DNA of 58,166 nucleotides from a virus. The stretch lies in the IMG/VR virus record IMGVR_UViG_3300036944_001184, positions 1-58,166 of that record; one strand, 5' to 3'. The first letter of the stretch is position 1. Each line of letters starts with the position of its first letter. The position numbers were made by a program, and so were the translations under genes. The notes under the pieces were generated by a model that ran no database searches, was not told where the DNA came from, and was given only the letters and a program-made list of their open reading frames with translations. This document shows positions 31,078-40,289 of this stretch, piece by piece.

Positions 31078-32621
31078 TGTCTATCTCAATCTCAGACCTC
31101 TCGCCAGTACGGCAGAAGCTCAAGGCGTTCGTTACCCCGGACGTCGCGGACTACATCGTGTCTGAAACCGTGGACACTTCCAAACGGGAGATCCCCGAGT
31201 TCGGAACCCCACACCCGAACGATAAGAGCTACCCGAACCACATTTTCTGTTTCGCCCAGCCAACGTCGGACGAGCAGGGGCTTCTTTACCGGTTCTTCTA
31301 CGCCGCGCCGCGGGAGAATCAGGACGAGTACAACTGGGAGCACACGGTCGCCGACATCGGCGGCAACAAGTTCAGCGCGGTCACCCGCACCTATGTCAAC
31401 CTTCGTGACGGCTACGTCCCACTCACGCCGACCATGGGCACCGCGATGCCTGACGCTCCGGCGGGCTTGTTCACCGAAGAGTTCATCCTCGCCTCCCGCG
31501 AAGAAAAACGAATCGGGGATCGGGAACTCGATTCAGTATTCATTGTTGAGCAGCTGACTTACGTCAAGCGGGTCACAATCACCGAGGTCACTGTCCGCCC
31601 AAAGACCGGCAAGGGGGACGTCGATGTCACCACGCTGTACTACCGTGGGGAAATCTACTCAGGAAGCACCACGATTGAAGACGCGGTGGACACCTTCGAC
31701 TGGGACGCGAATGGTGATGGCACTTTCAAAAGTGTCAACCAGCTGTCGGAAAACTGGTTCGCGGTTACTGACAAGACTTTTATCGACACGGATACCATCT
31801 ACCGGAGGACCTCTTCCAAACTTCGCCCGCCGCAGTTCTTCTGTCCGCAGGCAGTCAGCACGGACACCGTCACTACTGTATCGACTGGGGTCCCCTCAAC
31901 TGCAACTGCGGGCGACCAACAGGAGATCGTCGTCGATAAAGTCGGCCTAGTTCAGACGGTTTCCACTACCACCCAGTCGGGCAGCCCAAGCACTCTGGTA
32001 GGGACGGACCTAGACGAGCGGACTGGAGCCACGTTCACCGTGACTCAGGAGTCGGTCCTCAAGGCTGCGGTCGCTCCAACCTCGGTCACTTCCGATGGTC
32101 AGCTTGTCACCTACCGGGCGGTGGATGCCTGCCAAGCCATCAGGGAAACCCGGACTGTGTTCAGCACTGAGATCCGCGAGTGGGACATGATTGTCAACTA
32201 CGAGTGGCCCCCGGTCCTTACGGATTTTGCTTTCACTTTCTGGACTCAGAACGCTGGGCGCATGATCGCGCTTCCGGACTTCACTTACAAGCAGGGCTTC
32301 TCTGGCCCGCAGGTAGCGCATGTTCGCCAATGGGTTCAGCTCGATCCGCCTACGGTCACGTCGCCCAATCAGATGATCCCGCAAGGGGCGAAGTTCAACT
32401 CTCCGTTGGTGGACTTTACAATCCCGCCGTGCCTGCATGAGGAAATCACCGGCACATGCTTCATCGGCGCGGACGATCCGGAATGGAACGAGGCTACATA
32501 CAGCAAGGTTTTTCCGGCCACCAATTTCACTGACTGGCCCGACAGCATTGTGTGGACCGAGTCCGACCCCTTCAATGGTGGCTATCGAGTTACTGAGTAC
32601 ACTCTCCCACGACCAGAATGA
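31077..32621 (+). CDS. Virion protein of unknown function (514 aa)
   Basis: A beta-rich protein without signal or membrane segments. Visible pieces include PHPNDKSYPNHIFCFAQPTS, a GDVDVTTLYYRGEIYSGSTT stretch and a long Thr/Ser/Val-rich region. It lies in a tight run of overlapping genes between fibres and the glycosyltransferase-like gene, so a tail or receptor-binding role is likely. The segment NRIGDRELDSVFIVEQ-like (near 31510-31545) coincides with heptamer DNA. Expression is probably from the upstream fibre transcript. Confidence 0.65.
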   Translation: MSISISDLSPVRQKLKAFVTPDVADYIVSETVDTSKREIPEFGTPHPNDKSYPNHIFCFAQPTSDEQGLLYRFFYAAPRENQDEYNWEHTVADIGGNKFSAVTRTYVNLRDGYVPLTPTMGTAMPDAPAGLFTEEFILASREEKRIGDRELDSVFIVEQLTYVKRVTITEVTVRPKTGKGDVDVTTLYYRGEIYSGSTTIEDAVDTFDWDANGDGTFKSVNQLSENWFAVTDKTFIDTDTIYRRTSSKLRPPQFFCPQAVSTDTVTTVSTGVPSTATAGDQQEIVVDKVGLVQTVSTTTQSGSPSTLVGTDLDERTGATFTVTQESVLKAAVAPTSVTSDGQLVTYRAVDACQAIRETRTVFSTEIREWDMIVNYEWPPVLTDFAFTFWTQNAGRMIALPDFTYKQGFSGPQVAHVRQWVQLDPPTVTSPNQMIPQGAKFNSPLVDFTIPPCLHEEITGTCFIGADDPEWNEATYSKVFPATNFTDWPDSIVWTESDPFNGGYRVTEYTLPRPE

Positions 32622-33196
32622 ACAACGTAGAAATTCCTTCGCCCGGGCAGGACCAGAGCGGGCAGGCACAATTTCCAACTGGCGCGACTTCGCGGATGGG
32701 TCGGGAATCCGGACTTCCGCGGCCTTCTTTTCCTGAAGTGGGGCGCATCCCCAAGACTCCATTTGAGATCGAGGTTCGGACTACCAGTCAAACGGGAAAG
32801 GCTTTTCCCTTCTACGAGAGCCTCTACCCACACGCTTTCTACGGCCAGCGCACCGAGTCTGGGGTGCTCATCTACCCGGGGTTGCTTATTGCGTACATCG
32901 AGAGCAGCCAAGGGGGTACGGCGGTCCAGACATTCTACGAGCCAGACGGTTTGACGACATCTCCGCTGTTCGTCTCTGCTGGGAGCGGAGATGCTGTGTG
33001 CCTCAAGTTTGACATCGACGCTACAAGCTACGCGATTACTAATGTCTTGGTCGAGGTCGGCACGCCCGGGCTTTTTCCGGCTGGGGCCGGGGGAACCTGC
33101 GCCGTAGAGATCGGCACCGTTACGTCAAATGGGTTTGCCCAGAAGCTTCGCAGCGATTTCTACTACACCAGCATCTACTCCGACGATGCCCCATGA
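32618..33196 (+). CDS. Hypothetical virion-region protein (192 aa)
   Basis: It starts with a polar, Pro/Gln-rich N-terminus (MNNVEIPSPGQDQSGQ), then a beta-rich body (FYESLYPHAFYGQRTESGVLIYPGLL). It overlaps both neighbours by 4 bases and so is co-translated with the preceding virion protein. No family was recognised. A minor tail component is the most likely role. Confidence 0.6.
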   Translation: MNNVEIPSPGQDQSGQAQFPTGATSRMGRESGLPRPSFPEVGRIPKTPFEIEVRTTSQTGKAFPFYESLYPHAFYGQRTESGVLIYPGLLIAYIESSQGGTAVQTFYEPDGLTTSPLFVSAGSGDAVCLKFDIDATSYAITNVLVEVGTPGLFPAGAGGTCAVEIGTVTSNGFAQKLRSDFYYTSIYSDDAP

Positions 33197-33828
33197 TCGG
33201 CCTTCTGGTATTCACCTGCGCCAAAGATCGGTTGCTCACGCCGCTGTGCATCGAGGCGTTGCAGCGCGTCCCGGACGCAAGGATTATCGTCTGTGACGAC
33301 GAGCAATTCCCGTCCGGTGTCGAAGGTTACCCGGTCATCCCGTGGAGCATGCGCGGCGAAGGCGGCTGGGCAGGGGGCATCACCCGAGCACTCGCGGAGG
33401 CGCACCGCAGGTTCCCGGAGTGCGACGCTTTCGCCACGGTGGACGCCGACATCGTGATTCTCGATCCCAGCTTCTTCGATCTCCCCGAAGGCTGCGCCGT
33501 GCGCGGGTGCCCTCGCCCACAGAATCGTGGCTGGTTCTCGTTGCGGGTGTTCTGGGCGGAGATGGTGCCACTGCTCCAAGGACTTTCCGGGCAGGAGGAG
33601 GACAAGGTCATCGGTGAGGCCCTGAAGCGGGAGAGCTACGGTCGGTTCGTGGAGGACGGAATGCTCGTCGCCTCGCAGGAGATGAACCCTTCGATGGCTG
33701 CGTTACAGCGGCTCAGAGCCCACGCGGTTCACGTTGGGCAGTTCTATGGCGATCACGAAACCCGTGAGAAAGCCCTGATTCAAGCAGAAAACATTGTTCA
33801 AGCCCTGCGTAGCGAAGTCGCGCCTTGA
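33193..33828 (+). CDS. Glycosyltransferase-like protein, GT-A fold (211 aa)
   Basis: The N-terminus GLLVFTCAKDRLLTPLCIEALQ has the strand-turn start of GT-A glycosyltransferases. AFATVDADIVILDP (near residue 80) gives a D-x-D motif for metal-nucleotide-sugar binding. A later HAVHVGQFYGD segment may be the C-terminal His ligand. It lies between two structural genes, overlapping the first by 4 bases. It could glycosylate a tail protein or modify host surface sugars. The sugar and acceptor are unknown. Confidence 0.6.
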   Translation: MIGLLVFTCAKDRLLTPLCIEALQRVPDARIIVCDDEQFPSGVEGYPVIPWSMRGEGGWAGGITRALAEAHRRFPECDAFATVDADIVILDPSFFDLPEGCAVRGCPRPQNRGWFSLRVFWAEMVPLLQGLSGQEEDKVIGEALKRESYGRFVEDGMLVASQEMNPSMAALQRLRAHAVHVGQFYGDHETREKALIQAENIVQALRSEVAP

Positions 33829-33853
33829 ATCCCTTATCATTTACCAGTATCCT
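33825..33853 (+). promoter_or_regulatory. Sigma-70-like promoter of the 33860 gene, built from heptamers
   Basis: TTGAAT (33825-33830), 17-base spacer, TATCCT (33848-33853), then 6 bases to the ATG at 33860. From 33827 onward the sequence reads as 7-base units (GAATCCC, then TTATCAT), and the -10 box lies within the fourth unit. The -35 overlaps the previous stop codon. Confidence 0.65.
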
Positions 33854-33859
33854 TTCACC

Positions 33860-34846
33860 ATGCCTGCACTCACTGCCGCACAGATTTCCCAGCAACTAGG
33901 CCAGTACATCGAGCCGGGTGGGGACTTTCTTGCCGCCCTGAACCAAGTACTGCCAAGAGTCTATTCGATGGGCTTCTGGCGTGATACCATGTACGAGATC
34001 CAGCTGGACGCTGGCAATGGTTACGTGAGCCTTCCAGAGGACACCGAGTCGGTCCTGTCGGCGACTGTGGACAACCTCCCTCGCCCGGTGCGCAACATGT
34101 GGCACGACATCCGCATGATCGGAAGGCAGGAACAGGTACCCGGGTACTACGGTCTGATTGACCTTGGCTACTCGCCTGTTGCAGTGGACCTGACCACGGC
34201 TTACGGGGTTACTGACGAGGCGGACCTTGACTTCATTTTTGCGGATGGGTTTAGCATTTTCAGAGCTGGGGAGCAGACCGAGCTGACCTTGGAAGAGGTC
34301 GCGGGATCAACGATCGAAGTGAAGGCCCTCAACTCATCTACCGGGCAGTTTTCCACTGGAAATATCGGTTTGAATGGTGACGGCCCAGATTGCCTCATCG
34401 TGTTCGACAACGAAACTTTTCAAAGAGTGCTGTCCGTTTCTTACTCGGACCTCCCGTTTGACATAGACGTGAGGGTCACATTCGATAATGTGGACTACAC
34501 GACGATCGCCTCGCTCCCTGCTGGAAGCGGGGTCACCCAGTTCCGTCGCTTCAAGGTCACTGACGCCCGTACCGATTCAGTAGTCACGCTTCTCGTAAAA
34601 CGGAAAGCCCCATACCTGACTTCTGGTGAGGGGATCGTGCATCTCGGAAACATCAACGCCCTCAAGCACGCTCTGCTTGGGCGGATCGCCGAGGACAACG
34701 CTGACGTTCAGCGCGCCAATTACCACTGGGGTGTATGCAAGCAAATGCTCGAAGAAGAGCTGGATGCTTCACGCGGTTCCGCCCGACCGATGATCCAACT
34801 ATCCGGCTTCGGTGAAGGAGCCTCTCGCCCATTCAACCTCTACTAA
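33860..34846 (+). CDS. Structural protein, probable tail adaptor/tube component (328 aa)
   Basis: The start MPALTAAQISQQLGQYIEPGGD at 33860 was chosen by the promoter spacing, although a Met at 33794 is in frame. The order 'LNQVLPRVYSMGFWRDTMYEIQLDAGNGYVSLPEDTESVLSATVD' at the N-terminus, and the helical C-terminus that counts array positions (NALKHALLGRIAEDNADVQRANYHWGVCKQMLEEEL), resemble head-tail adaptor proteins of podoviruses. The middle is a beta domain. I rate the tail assignment as moderate. Confidence 0.65.
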   Translation: MPALTAAQISQQLGQYIEPGGDFLAALNQVLPRVYSMGFWRDTMYEIQLDAGNGYVSLPEDTESVLSATVDNLPRPVRNMWHDIRMIGRQEQVPGYYGLIDLGYSPVAVDLTTAYGVTDEADLDFIFADGFSIFRAGEQTELTLEEVAGSTIEVKALNSSTGQFSTGNIGLNGDGPDCLIVFDNETFQRVLSVSYSDLPFDIDVRVTFDNVDYTTIASLPAGSGVTQFRRFKVTDARTDSVVTLLVKRKAPYLTSGEGIVHLGNINALKHALLGRIAEDNADVQRANYHWGVCKQMLEEELDASRGSARPMIQLSGFGEGASRPFNLY

Positions 34847-34847
34847 C

Positions 34848-35099
34848 ATGCTAGTCAAACAACCCGCCCGATTCTACGGGGCCGTAACCGAAGTAGGAAC
34901 AACCGCAATCACGGGGCAGTTCTCCGAGATTCATTGCATCACCGCCACCACGTTCGCCACGTTGACCGATCTGACGCACAGCGGAGATGTCGCGACCGGG
35001 TTCGCCTATCCCGCAGGATTCATCCTGTACGGGAACTTCACGGCGTTCACCCTTACGAGCGGCTCCGTGCGCGCTTACGTCGCCGGGCCTCTTGGTTGA
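34848..35099 (+). CDS. Small beta-rich structural protein (83 aa)
   Basis: MLVKQPARFYGAVTEVGTTAITGQFSEI... is short and beta-rich, with a Thr/Gly-rich end (AFTLTSGSVRAYVAGPLG). This style resembles small fibre or head-decoration modules. The last 47 bases overlap the convergent peptidase gene. A weak hairpin (GCCTC at 35087, GAGGC at 35098) spans the stop and could act as terminator. Confidence 0.6.
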   Translation: MLVKQPARFYGAVTEVGTTAITGQFSEIHCITATTFATLTDLTHSGDVATGFAYPAGFILYGNFTAFTLTSGSVRAYVAGPLG

Positions 35100-35484
35100 G
35101 GCGGGCTTCCTTCTTCTCTATCAGCTCTCCGATCCTCTCGATCGTTGAGCTGAAGAAGTATGCGTAGGCTTCATCGTTCGCCGGGTCAAACTTCTGCCCG
35201 CGCTCGGCGAGCAGGATATTGCAGGCGTGGAAGCATTCATGCGCCAGCGTGCCCCAGCTGGAGGGGTCGGACCTCCAAGCTCGCAGGTAGATCAGCACGT
35301 CCGCGCCCCCACGAGGACCGTCGAACTGCACGCACTGGCCCTCTGTCTCGGACTCGTCTTCAAGGAAGGTCTCGTACTGCTGCTCCAGAAGCTTGACGAA
35401 CTTCGGCAGGTCCAGCCCCCACACCACGTCGATCGTGGCATTCCAGCAGGCGTCGAATACGCGGACCTTCCTTGAGTGTCTCAT
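35053..35484 (-). CDS. Zinc metallopeptidase-like protein (143 aa)
   Basis: GTLAHECFHACNILLAERG contains the HExxH zinc motif, and DEAYAYFFSSTIERI about 20 residues later supplies a likely third ligand Glu, as in gluzincins. The C-terminal end is very basic (RRRKRARSRS). Small peptidases of this type are found in many phages, but their substrates are unknown. It is the last gene of the leftward replication operon and overlaps the opposing structural gene by 47 bases. Confidence 0.7.
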   Translation of the reverse strand: MRHSRKVRVFDACWNATIDVVWGLDLPKFVKLLEQQYETFLEDESETEGQCVQFDGPRGGADVLIYLRAWRSDPSSWGTLAHECFHACNILLAERGQKFDPANDEAYAYFFSSTIERIGELIEKKEARLNQEARRRKRARSRS

Positions 35485-35747
35485 TGATCGTAGAGTCCTT
35501 TCACGATGGCGTCACTGAGCTGGGTCGGCGAGCCGCCGAAGGACTCCGCCGCATCCTTTGACACTTGTTCGATCCACTCGCCAAGCACTCCTTCCGGGGG
35601 TTCGCCGACGAGATTGACGTTCATTTTCACGTCTCCGGTATTCGTGATTGCGACTTCCACGTAGGAGCCCTCGAACGCGATGAAGTACAGTCGCACTTTT
35701 GGGGAACCCGGGAATACGGCTTGCGAGATTCGTGGTTGGGTTAGCAT
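35481..35747 (-). CDS. Hypothetical protein (88 aa)
   Basis: The product has a beta-rich middle (KVRLYFIAFEGSYVEVAITNTGDVKMNVNLVG) followed by a helical part. It overlaps the peptidase start by 4 bases. The N-terminal MLTQPRISQAVFP codons coincide with a heptamer-like stretch. No family was recognised. Confidence 0.6.
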   Translation of the reverse strand: MLTQPRISQAVFPGSPKVRLYFIAFEGSYVEVAITNTGDVKMNVNLVGEPPEGVLGEWIEQVSKDAAESFGGSPTQLSDAIVKGLYDQ

Positions 35748-35750
35748 AAG

Positions 35751-35957
35751 TTATTTGAGAGGCAGATGCACGTAGATTTTCATTGTCCCTGCATTGGCGT
35801 CACAACTCGCCCATAACCCCATCTCTTCGATAGCTTTTTCTCTAGTTGGGTGGCGCTCGCCGCTTTCCCATCTGGACCCGTCAGGACGGAAGCCGCGCAC
35901 AAACCAAGTGCGTTTGCGCGGGCTAGGGACAGCAAAGTCTGGATGGATTTGGGTCAT
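35751..35957 (-). CDS. Small hypothetical protein (68 aa)
   Basis: MTQIHPDFAVPSPRKRTWFVRGFRPDGSRW... alternates Trp/Arg strands and a short helix (TREKAIEEMGLWASC). It looks like a compact alpha/beta domain. Spacing of 3 bases to the next gene fits operon membership. No family was recognised. Confidence 0.6.
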   Translation of the reverse strand: MTQIHPDFAVPSPRKRTWFVRGFRPDGSRWESGERHPTREKAIEEMGLWASCDANAGTMKIYVHLPLK

Positions 35958-35958
35958 G

Positions 35959-36330
35959 TCAATCTTCCCAGAGTCCTTTGGTTAGCAGGAATGCCTCTGC
36001 CCACTGTGCAGCAGTCGCGCGGTAGACGACCCACGGTTTTTCGTAGCTAGACCAGCCTATTACTCCGGCTGTTAGCCGGTCGTGGAACTGTTCCAGTTGC
36101 TTACTGTCCAAGGTCATGACCGCTTCGCGCATCGCGTTGAGGTCTTCAGTGTACTCTTCCCAGAATATAAATTCAGGGTCATAGCTAAGCCCTACAGCCC
36201 CACCGGGGTACTCGGTTATAATACACTTCTTGCCTGCTTTATCTTTTATCTCATACCCGTCTTCAGTAATACATACTAAGTGAGTTCCACAAAGCTCGGC
36301 CAATAGTAGCGTTTGTTTTCGTATAGTCAT
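35959..36330 (-). CDS. Phage ABA-sandwich-type protein (123 aa)
   Basis: The start MTIRKQTLLLAEL at 36330 was chosen because it lies 5 bases after the primase-helicase stop. The end 'EYTEDLNAMREAVMTLDSKQLEQFHDRL...YRATAAQWAEAFLLTKGLWE' closely follows the phage alpha-beta-alpha sandwich family (DLNAMHEAE...ATA-x-Q-x-AEAFL). A paralogue is at 4085. DNA here is AT-richer than its neighbours, which may mark recent transfer. Function is unknown. Confidence 0.7.
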   Translation of the reverse strand: MTIRKQTLLLAELCGTHLVCITEDGYEIKDKAGKKCIITEYPGGAVGLSYDPEFIFWEEYTEDLNAMREAVMTLDSKQLEQFHDRLTAGVIGWSSYEKPWVVYRATAAQWAEAFLLTKGLWED

Positions 36331-36334
36331 CGTG

Positions 36335-38470
36335 TTAATCCTCTTCGTCGTCGTATTTCTTATCGAGGTCAATCGTGTACCGCTTGCCCTTGCCGCGCGA
36401 CTCGGAAGTCACGGGCCTAGCATTCGGCATACCAGTGTTGAAAGCTTCTTCAGCAGAAGCCAGCCCACGGGCGAGAGCGTATTGGTCACGACTGAAGCTG
36501 AGACCACTGAGGTCCGCGTAGTCGTTGAACAGCGAGCGCAGCATGGTCGCGGTGCCTTTCCACTCGGAAGCTCCGGTCGCGTCACGGTGGACACGGGCGA
36601 ACATTTCGATCGCCTCGATCGCCGGGGCGCGGCTGCCGTTGTCACGCGCTGCGTTCATGATGAACGGGTGCATGTAGTGGCCCACACCGAAGCGGGCGCT
36701 GCCGGTAATCTGCTCGGGCACTTCCCAGTCCAGCAGGAACCGCGCAAAGTAGGGCATCTCATCGGAGATGATCTTCTCAAGCTCGTGGTTCGGTGGGAAC
36801 TTCGGCTTGTGCTTGGTGCTGACCCGGAATCCTAGAAGCTTGTCGGCGTTGCTCACGTCCAGCGAGGGGACCACAGCGAGGGACTGCACGTCCTCGTTGA
36901 GCGAGATGATGATTCGCCCCGCCCATGGAATACGCACGCTGTCCTGATACTTCGCCATGACGTCGATCATCGGGTTGGCGATGCGCGCCTTGAGAAGCTC
37001 GGTGAACTTGCGGTGGTCCGCAGCGTTGGTCGCCGAGGCGGTATCGTCGATCGACCACACCGGGTTCTCGGCCAGCTCCTTGTTGAACTGGGTCCGGGCT
37101 TGCAGGTAGTCGCTGGCAGTCGCCGCGCCGCCCAGAAGACCCGCGAGGATCTTGTTGCTGAAGAGGGTTTTGCCCATTCCGGTCGGCCCGACTAGGATCA
37201 CAGCCTGCCCTTGGTAGAGGTAGCCGTAGTGAAGCGACTCGTAGGCGCGCTTCATCCACGCGAACAGGTAGTCAGCCGGGTTGGAGCCGTCTGGGTCGTC
37301 CAAAAAGTTCTGGAAGAAGCCCGAAAGGAACGGGAAGTCCTTTTCAGTGGCGGCTTCGGCGGGGATTACCGACTTGTTGCGGTTGCTGTTGAGCACAATC
37401 GAGCCGTTTACCTTCACGATCCGGTCTTTCTGGTGAAGGATCGGGGCGCACCCGTGGATTCGGTTGTGCGCTTGGATGTGGAGCAGTGCTTGCTCGACCT
37501 CTGACACCCGTTGACCCTTCTTTTTCTCCGCCGCAAGGCCGATTGACCGCAGTTCCATGGTCAAATCCTCCTTGGGGAAGTCAAAAAGTCCGTTCGCCGT
37601 AAAGCGGTAGTACCTTTTGCCGTCGTACCAGATGTCAGAGACCGCTGTGTTGACCTTCTTCTGCTCGAACGCAGACACGAAAGCCCCACCAAGGATCTCA
37701 GACCAGCTGACGAAGCCCTTTCCGGCGCGGTCGCTGAAGCAGATGATGCCGTGGTCACCCACCTGCCCACCCTCGCGTTCGATCCCGTCGTCAATCCAGA
37801 ACAACGGGACGCGGGAACCCATCTTCAGGCCATTCGGCAGCCTGTGCGCCCAGCGCCTGACACATTCCTCCTCGACTGCGTCGATCGGGATGTTGATGTC
37901 AGTGCCGATGGTCTTCTTGGAGGTAGTGCTGAACAGCGCCTTGGTGATGAACTCAGGCGGGACGAACTCGCCCGTCTGCGTCCAGTCGAAACCCACCTCG
38001 TAGTACTGCGAGGGGTTCAGGGAGCAGTTGTCGAAGCCCGCCGCGAGCGCCGGAGCGTTGATCGCCTTGGCGAACTCGGACAGGAAGGGCTTGATGTACT
38101 CCTCCGAGATGACCAGAGGCTCAGTGAACAACCAGACAAGGCGGAAGTTGCCGCTGCGCGTCCTGTGCGCATAGGTCGGCATGAGCACCATGCGCGGATT
38201 GGTCTTCAAGCGAAGCTCGAAGTCGTCGTAGGCCGGGACGTCGTAGTCTCCGATAAACCCGGAGACACGAGCCACGGGATTATCGACCTTGATTCGGATG
38301 TTGGGGTTCACCCCCTCGCAGAGGGAGTAGAAAAGGTGGTTCGTGTCCGGAAGACCCTGCCATCTGCGCAGTTCCTCCTTGGTGGTGGCAGGGCAGTCGC
38401 CCTTGAAGTTGTAAGGATCGGGAACGAGGTCAGCCCGATCGCTTCGATGGTTCTTGATGCAGCGGAACAT
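36335..38470 (-). CDS. Primase-helicase-type replication protein (711 aa)
   Basis: The C-terminal half has a P-loop (VILVGPTGMGKT, residues 424-435), a SIDD Walker B-like acidic motif about 45 residues on, and RIIISLNEDV further along. This suits a superfamily 3 or related phage helicase (DUF5906 type). The N-terminal 300 residues (SGFIGDYDVPA ... RSGNFRLVWLF) resemble primase/polymerase-type domains with acidic residues in a GDYD motif. It would unwind and prime phage DNA. It lies just downstream of the DNA polymerase, with a 43-base gap. Confidence 0.75.
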   Translation of the reverse strand: MFRCIKNHRSDRADLVPDPYNFKGDCPATTKEELRRWQGLPDTNHLFYSLCEGVNPNIRIKVDNPVARVSGFIGDYDVPAYDDFELRLKTNPRMVLMPTYAHRTRSGNFRLVWLFTEPLVISEEYIKPFLSEFAKAINAPALAAGFDNCSLNPSQYYEVGFDWTQTGEFVPPEFITKALFSTTSKKTIGTDINIPIDAVEEECVRRWAHRLPNGLKMGSRVPLFWIDDGIEREGGQVGDHGIICFSDRAGKGFVSWSEILGGAFVSAFEQKKVNTAVSDIWYDGKRYYRFTANGLFDFPKEDLTMELRSIGLAAEKKKGQRVSEVEQALLHIQAHNRIHGCAPILHQKDRIVKVNGSIVLNSNRNKSVIPAEAATEKDFPFLSGFFQNFLDDPDGSNPADYLFAWMKRAYESLHYGYLYQGQAVILVGPTGMGKTLFSNKILAGLLGGAATASDYLQARTQFNKELAENPVWSIDDTASATNAADHRKFTELLKARIANPMIDVMAKYQDSVRIPWAGRIIISLNEDVQSLAVVPSLDVSNADKLLGFRVSTKHKPKFPPNHELEKIISDEMPYFARFLLDWEVPEQITGSARFGVGHYMHPFIMNAARDNGSRAPAIEAIEMFARVHRDATGASEWKGTATMLRSLFNDYADLSGLSFSRDQYALARGLASAEEAFNTGMPNARPVTSESRGKGKRYTIDLDKKYDDEED

Positions 38471-38513
38471 TTAGTGTGCGGAAGTGTGTGGTGGTTTGGC
38501 GGCTAGGTCAAGC

Positions 38514-40262
38514 TCACTTTTCGTAGCGGTCGAGGATTTTCCCCTCCGCGGACAGCGGAATGTCGGAAATCCACTTCGGCGGGGTGCTCATGATCTCCAA
38601 GCAATCGCTCAGGCACTGCTCGGCCATTTCTTCCGGGACCTCAATCACTACTTCGTCGTGGACGTGGAGGATGAGCGGGTAACCCGCCTCCTCGATCCGC
38701 CTAACACATGACATAAATATATCCCTAGCTAATGCTTGACATAAATTCTCCACCAAACTTCCGAACCATAGGCGAACAGTCATCGGGCTGCCGTTCTTGA
38801 CCAGCGTGGCGGTTGTGGATCGTCCACCGCTGGCTGCAACGTCGCGGTAGATGAGGCGGTTGCCGGATGGCAGGACAAACTCCAGCACTCCGTCCTTGCG
38901 GGCGGCAGTCAGGCTATTGTTGAGGTCCTTCCACAGGCGAACCACTGCCTTCATGTTCTTCTTGTAGAGGGCAGTGAAGGACTCCGCTTCCTTGAGTGAC
39001 TGCCCGGAAATGGATGCGATCTTCGCCGCGCTCGCCCCGTACTGGGTACCTAACCCAATGGTTTTGAACGTGTTACGAAGAACAGGATCATGTTTCTTGA
39101 GCGATCCGCGGTCCTTGGACCACATCTTGAACATCACCGCAAAGGCTTCGTAGATGTCATCAGGGGATTCCCGAATCAGGTCCATCGCCTTGTGATCCTG
39201 CGCCAGCCACAGGATGACGCGCACCTCGATCTGCGAAAGGTCCACCACTACCAGCTTATTGCCGGGTGCGGCGGAGATCATTCCGCGAATGTTGGCTCCG
39301 TGAAGCGTGGTTCGGCTCAGGTTCTGGAGGTTGCCGTTGGAGCCACCTCCAGAAAACCGCTTTGTGTGCGCGCCGCAATACATCATGCCACCGTAGTAGC
39401 GCCCGTCCAGTGTGCCACGCTCGAAGCCTTCCAGCTTCTTGATCAGCGCGTTGACGCTGCGCCAGCTGCGGACTGCGGTCGCCCATGGGAGCTTCTCACC
39501 ATAGGTCTCGATCCAGCTATCCGCCTCTTCGCTGTCGATGGCGAGGCTGGCTGGTGGGTCAATGCCGTACTTGCGGCACTCCTCAGCGAACGCCTTGGGC
39601 GAGAGGAGCGGCTTGTCGCCCGCCCACGGGATCATCGCCTCGGCGTCGAACAACACCTGCTTCGTGTTGCGCAGGTTGTTGTGGAGCATGTCGAGATCCA
39701 TCGGCAAGCCGCGGCGCATCATCCGCCGGGTGTGACAGGAGATCCATTTCTCCTGCTCGGGCCAGCTCTCGGAAAGCTCATCCCACACACGAAGACAGTA
39801 CCGGGAATCCTTGAGGGCGTATTCAGTGACCTCTGCCTTGAATTCGGGCGACATGAGTTCCCAGCGCCGGTTCTTCATGTTGTCGCGGGTGGTCTTCGGC
39901 ATCTCCTCTTTCCAGATCCACTTGACTGCGCCCTTGAGCGAGCGGGGGATGTTGAAGTAGGCGCACAGGTCGGCGGTGCAGTGCCATTCCGCGAAGGCCA
40001 CTTCGGGGTACCAGCCCTGCTCGACTCCGAACAGGTAGAGGGTTTCGTCGAAGGCCGCGTTGTGGGAGATCACGCGATGCCCTTCGAGCATCTTCCAGTC
40101 AAAAAGCTTGGGGTGTCCGCAGAACTCGTAGCCGTCGCTGCCGACGACTGACACCATGTAAGCGTCGAAGTCCGGGTGTGAGAAATAGCCTCGGTTGCCG
40201 AGGACTCGGACAGAGCATTCGTCCGAGTAGAAAGTTTCAAAGTCTACTGCGTAGGTGTTCAT
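38514..40262 (-). CDS. Family A DNA polymerase with 3'-5' exonuclease (582 aa)
   Basis: The start MNTYAVDFETFY at 40262 puts the exonuclease motif (DFET, Asp7 and Glu9) at the N-terminus. Polymerase motifs follow: DLSQIEVRVILW (motif A), RNTFKTIGLGTQYG (motif B, with Lys and Tyr-Gly) and HVHDEVVIE (motif C). These are the T7-like and PolA active-site residues. Length is shorter than T7 polymerase (704 aa), with no thioredoxin-binding insert evident. Heptamer-like DNA encodes LIRESPDDIYE in the palm. Confidence 0.9.
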   Translation of the reverse strand: MNTYAVDFETFYSDECSVRVLGNRGYFSHPDFDAYMVSVVGSDGYEFCGHPKLFDWKMLEGHRVISHNAAFDETLYLFGVEQGWYPEVAFAEWHCTADLCAYFNIPRSLKGAVKWIWKEEMPKTTRDNMKNRRWELMSPEFKAEVTEYALKDSRYCLRVWDELSESWPEQEKWISCHTRRMMRRGLPMDLDMLHNNLRNTKQVLFDAEAMIPWAGDKPLLSPKAFAEECRKYGIDPPASLAIDSEEADSWIETYGEKLPWATAVRSWRSVNALIKKLEGFERGTLDGRYYGGMMYCGAHTKRFSGGGSNGNLQNLSRTTLHGANIRGMISAAPGNKLVVVDLSQIEVRVILWLAQDHKAMDLIRESPDDIYEAFAVMFKMWSKDRGSLKKHDPVLRNTFKTIGLGTQYGASAAKIASISGQSLKEAESFTALYKKNMKAVVRLWKDLNNSLTAARKDGVLEFVLPSGNRLIYRDVAASGGRSTTATLVKNGSPMTVRLWFGSLVENLCQALARDIFMSCVRRIEEAGYPLILHVHDEVVIEVPEEMAEQCLSDCLEIMSTPPKWISDIPLSAEGKILDRYEK

Positions 40263-40289
40263 GAATTTGGGTGGTCTGTAGAAAGTAAA

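Noticed and set aside
36335-40262. Single-subunit RNA polymerase of T7 type
   Set aside because: The polymerase here has DNA polymerase A motifs with a 3'-5' exonuclease, and no other polymerase-like gene was found.
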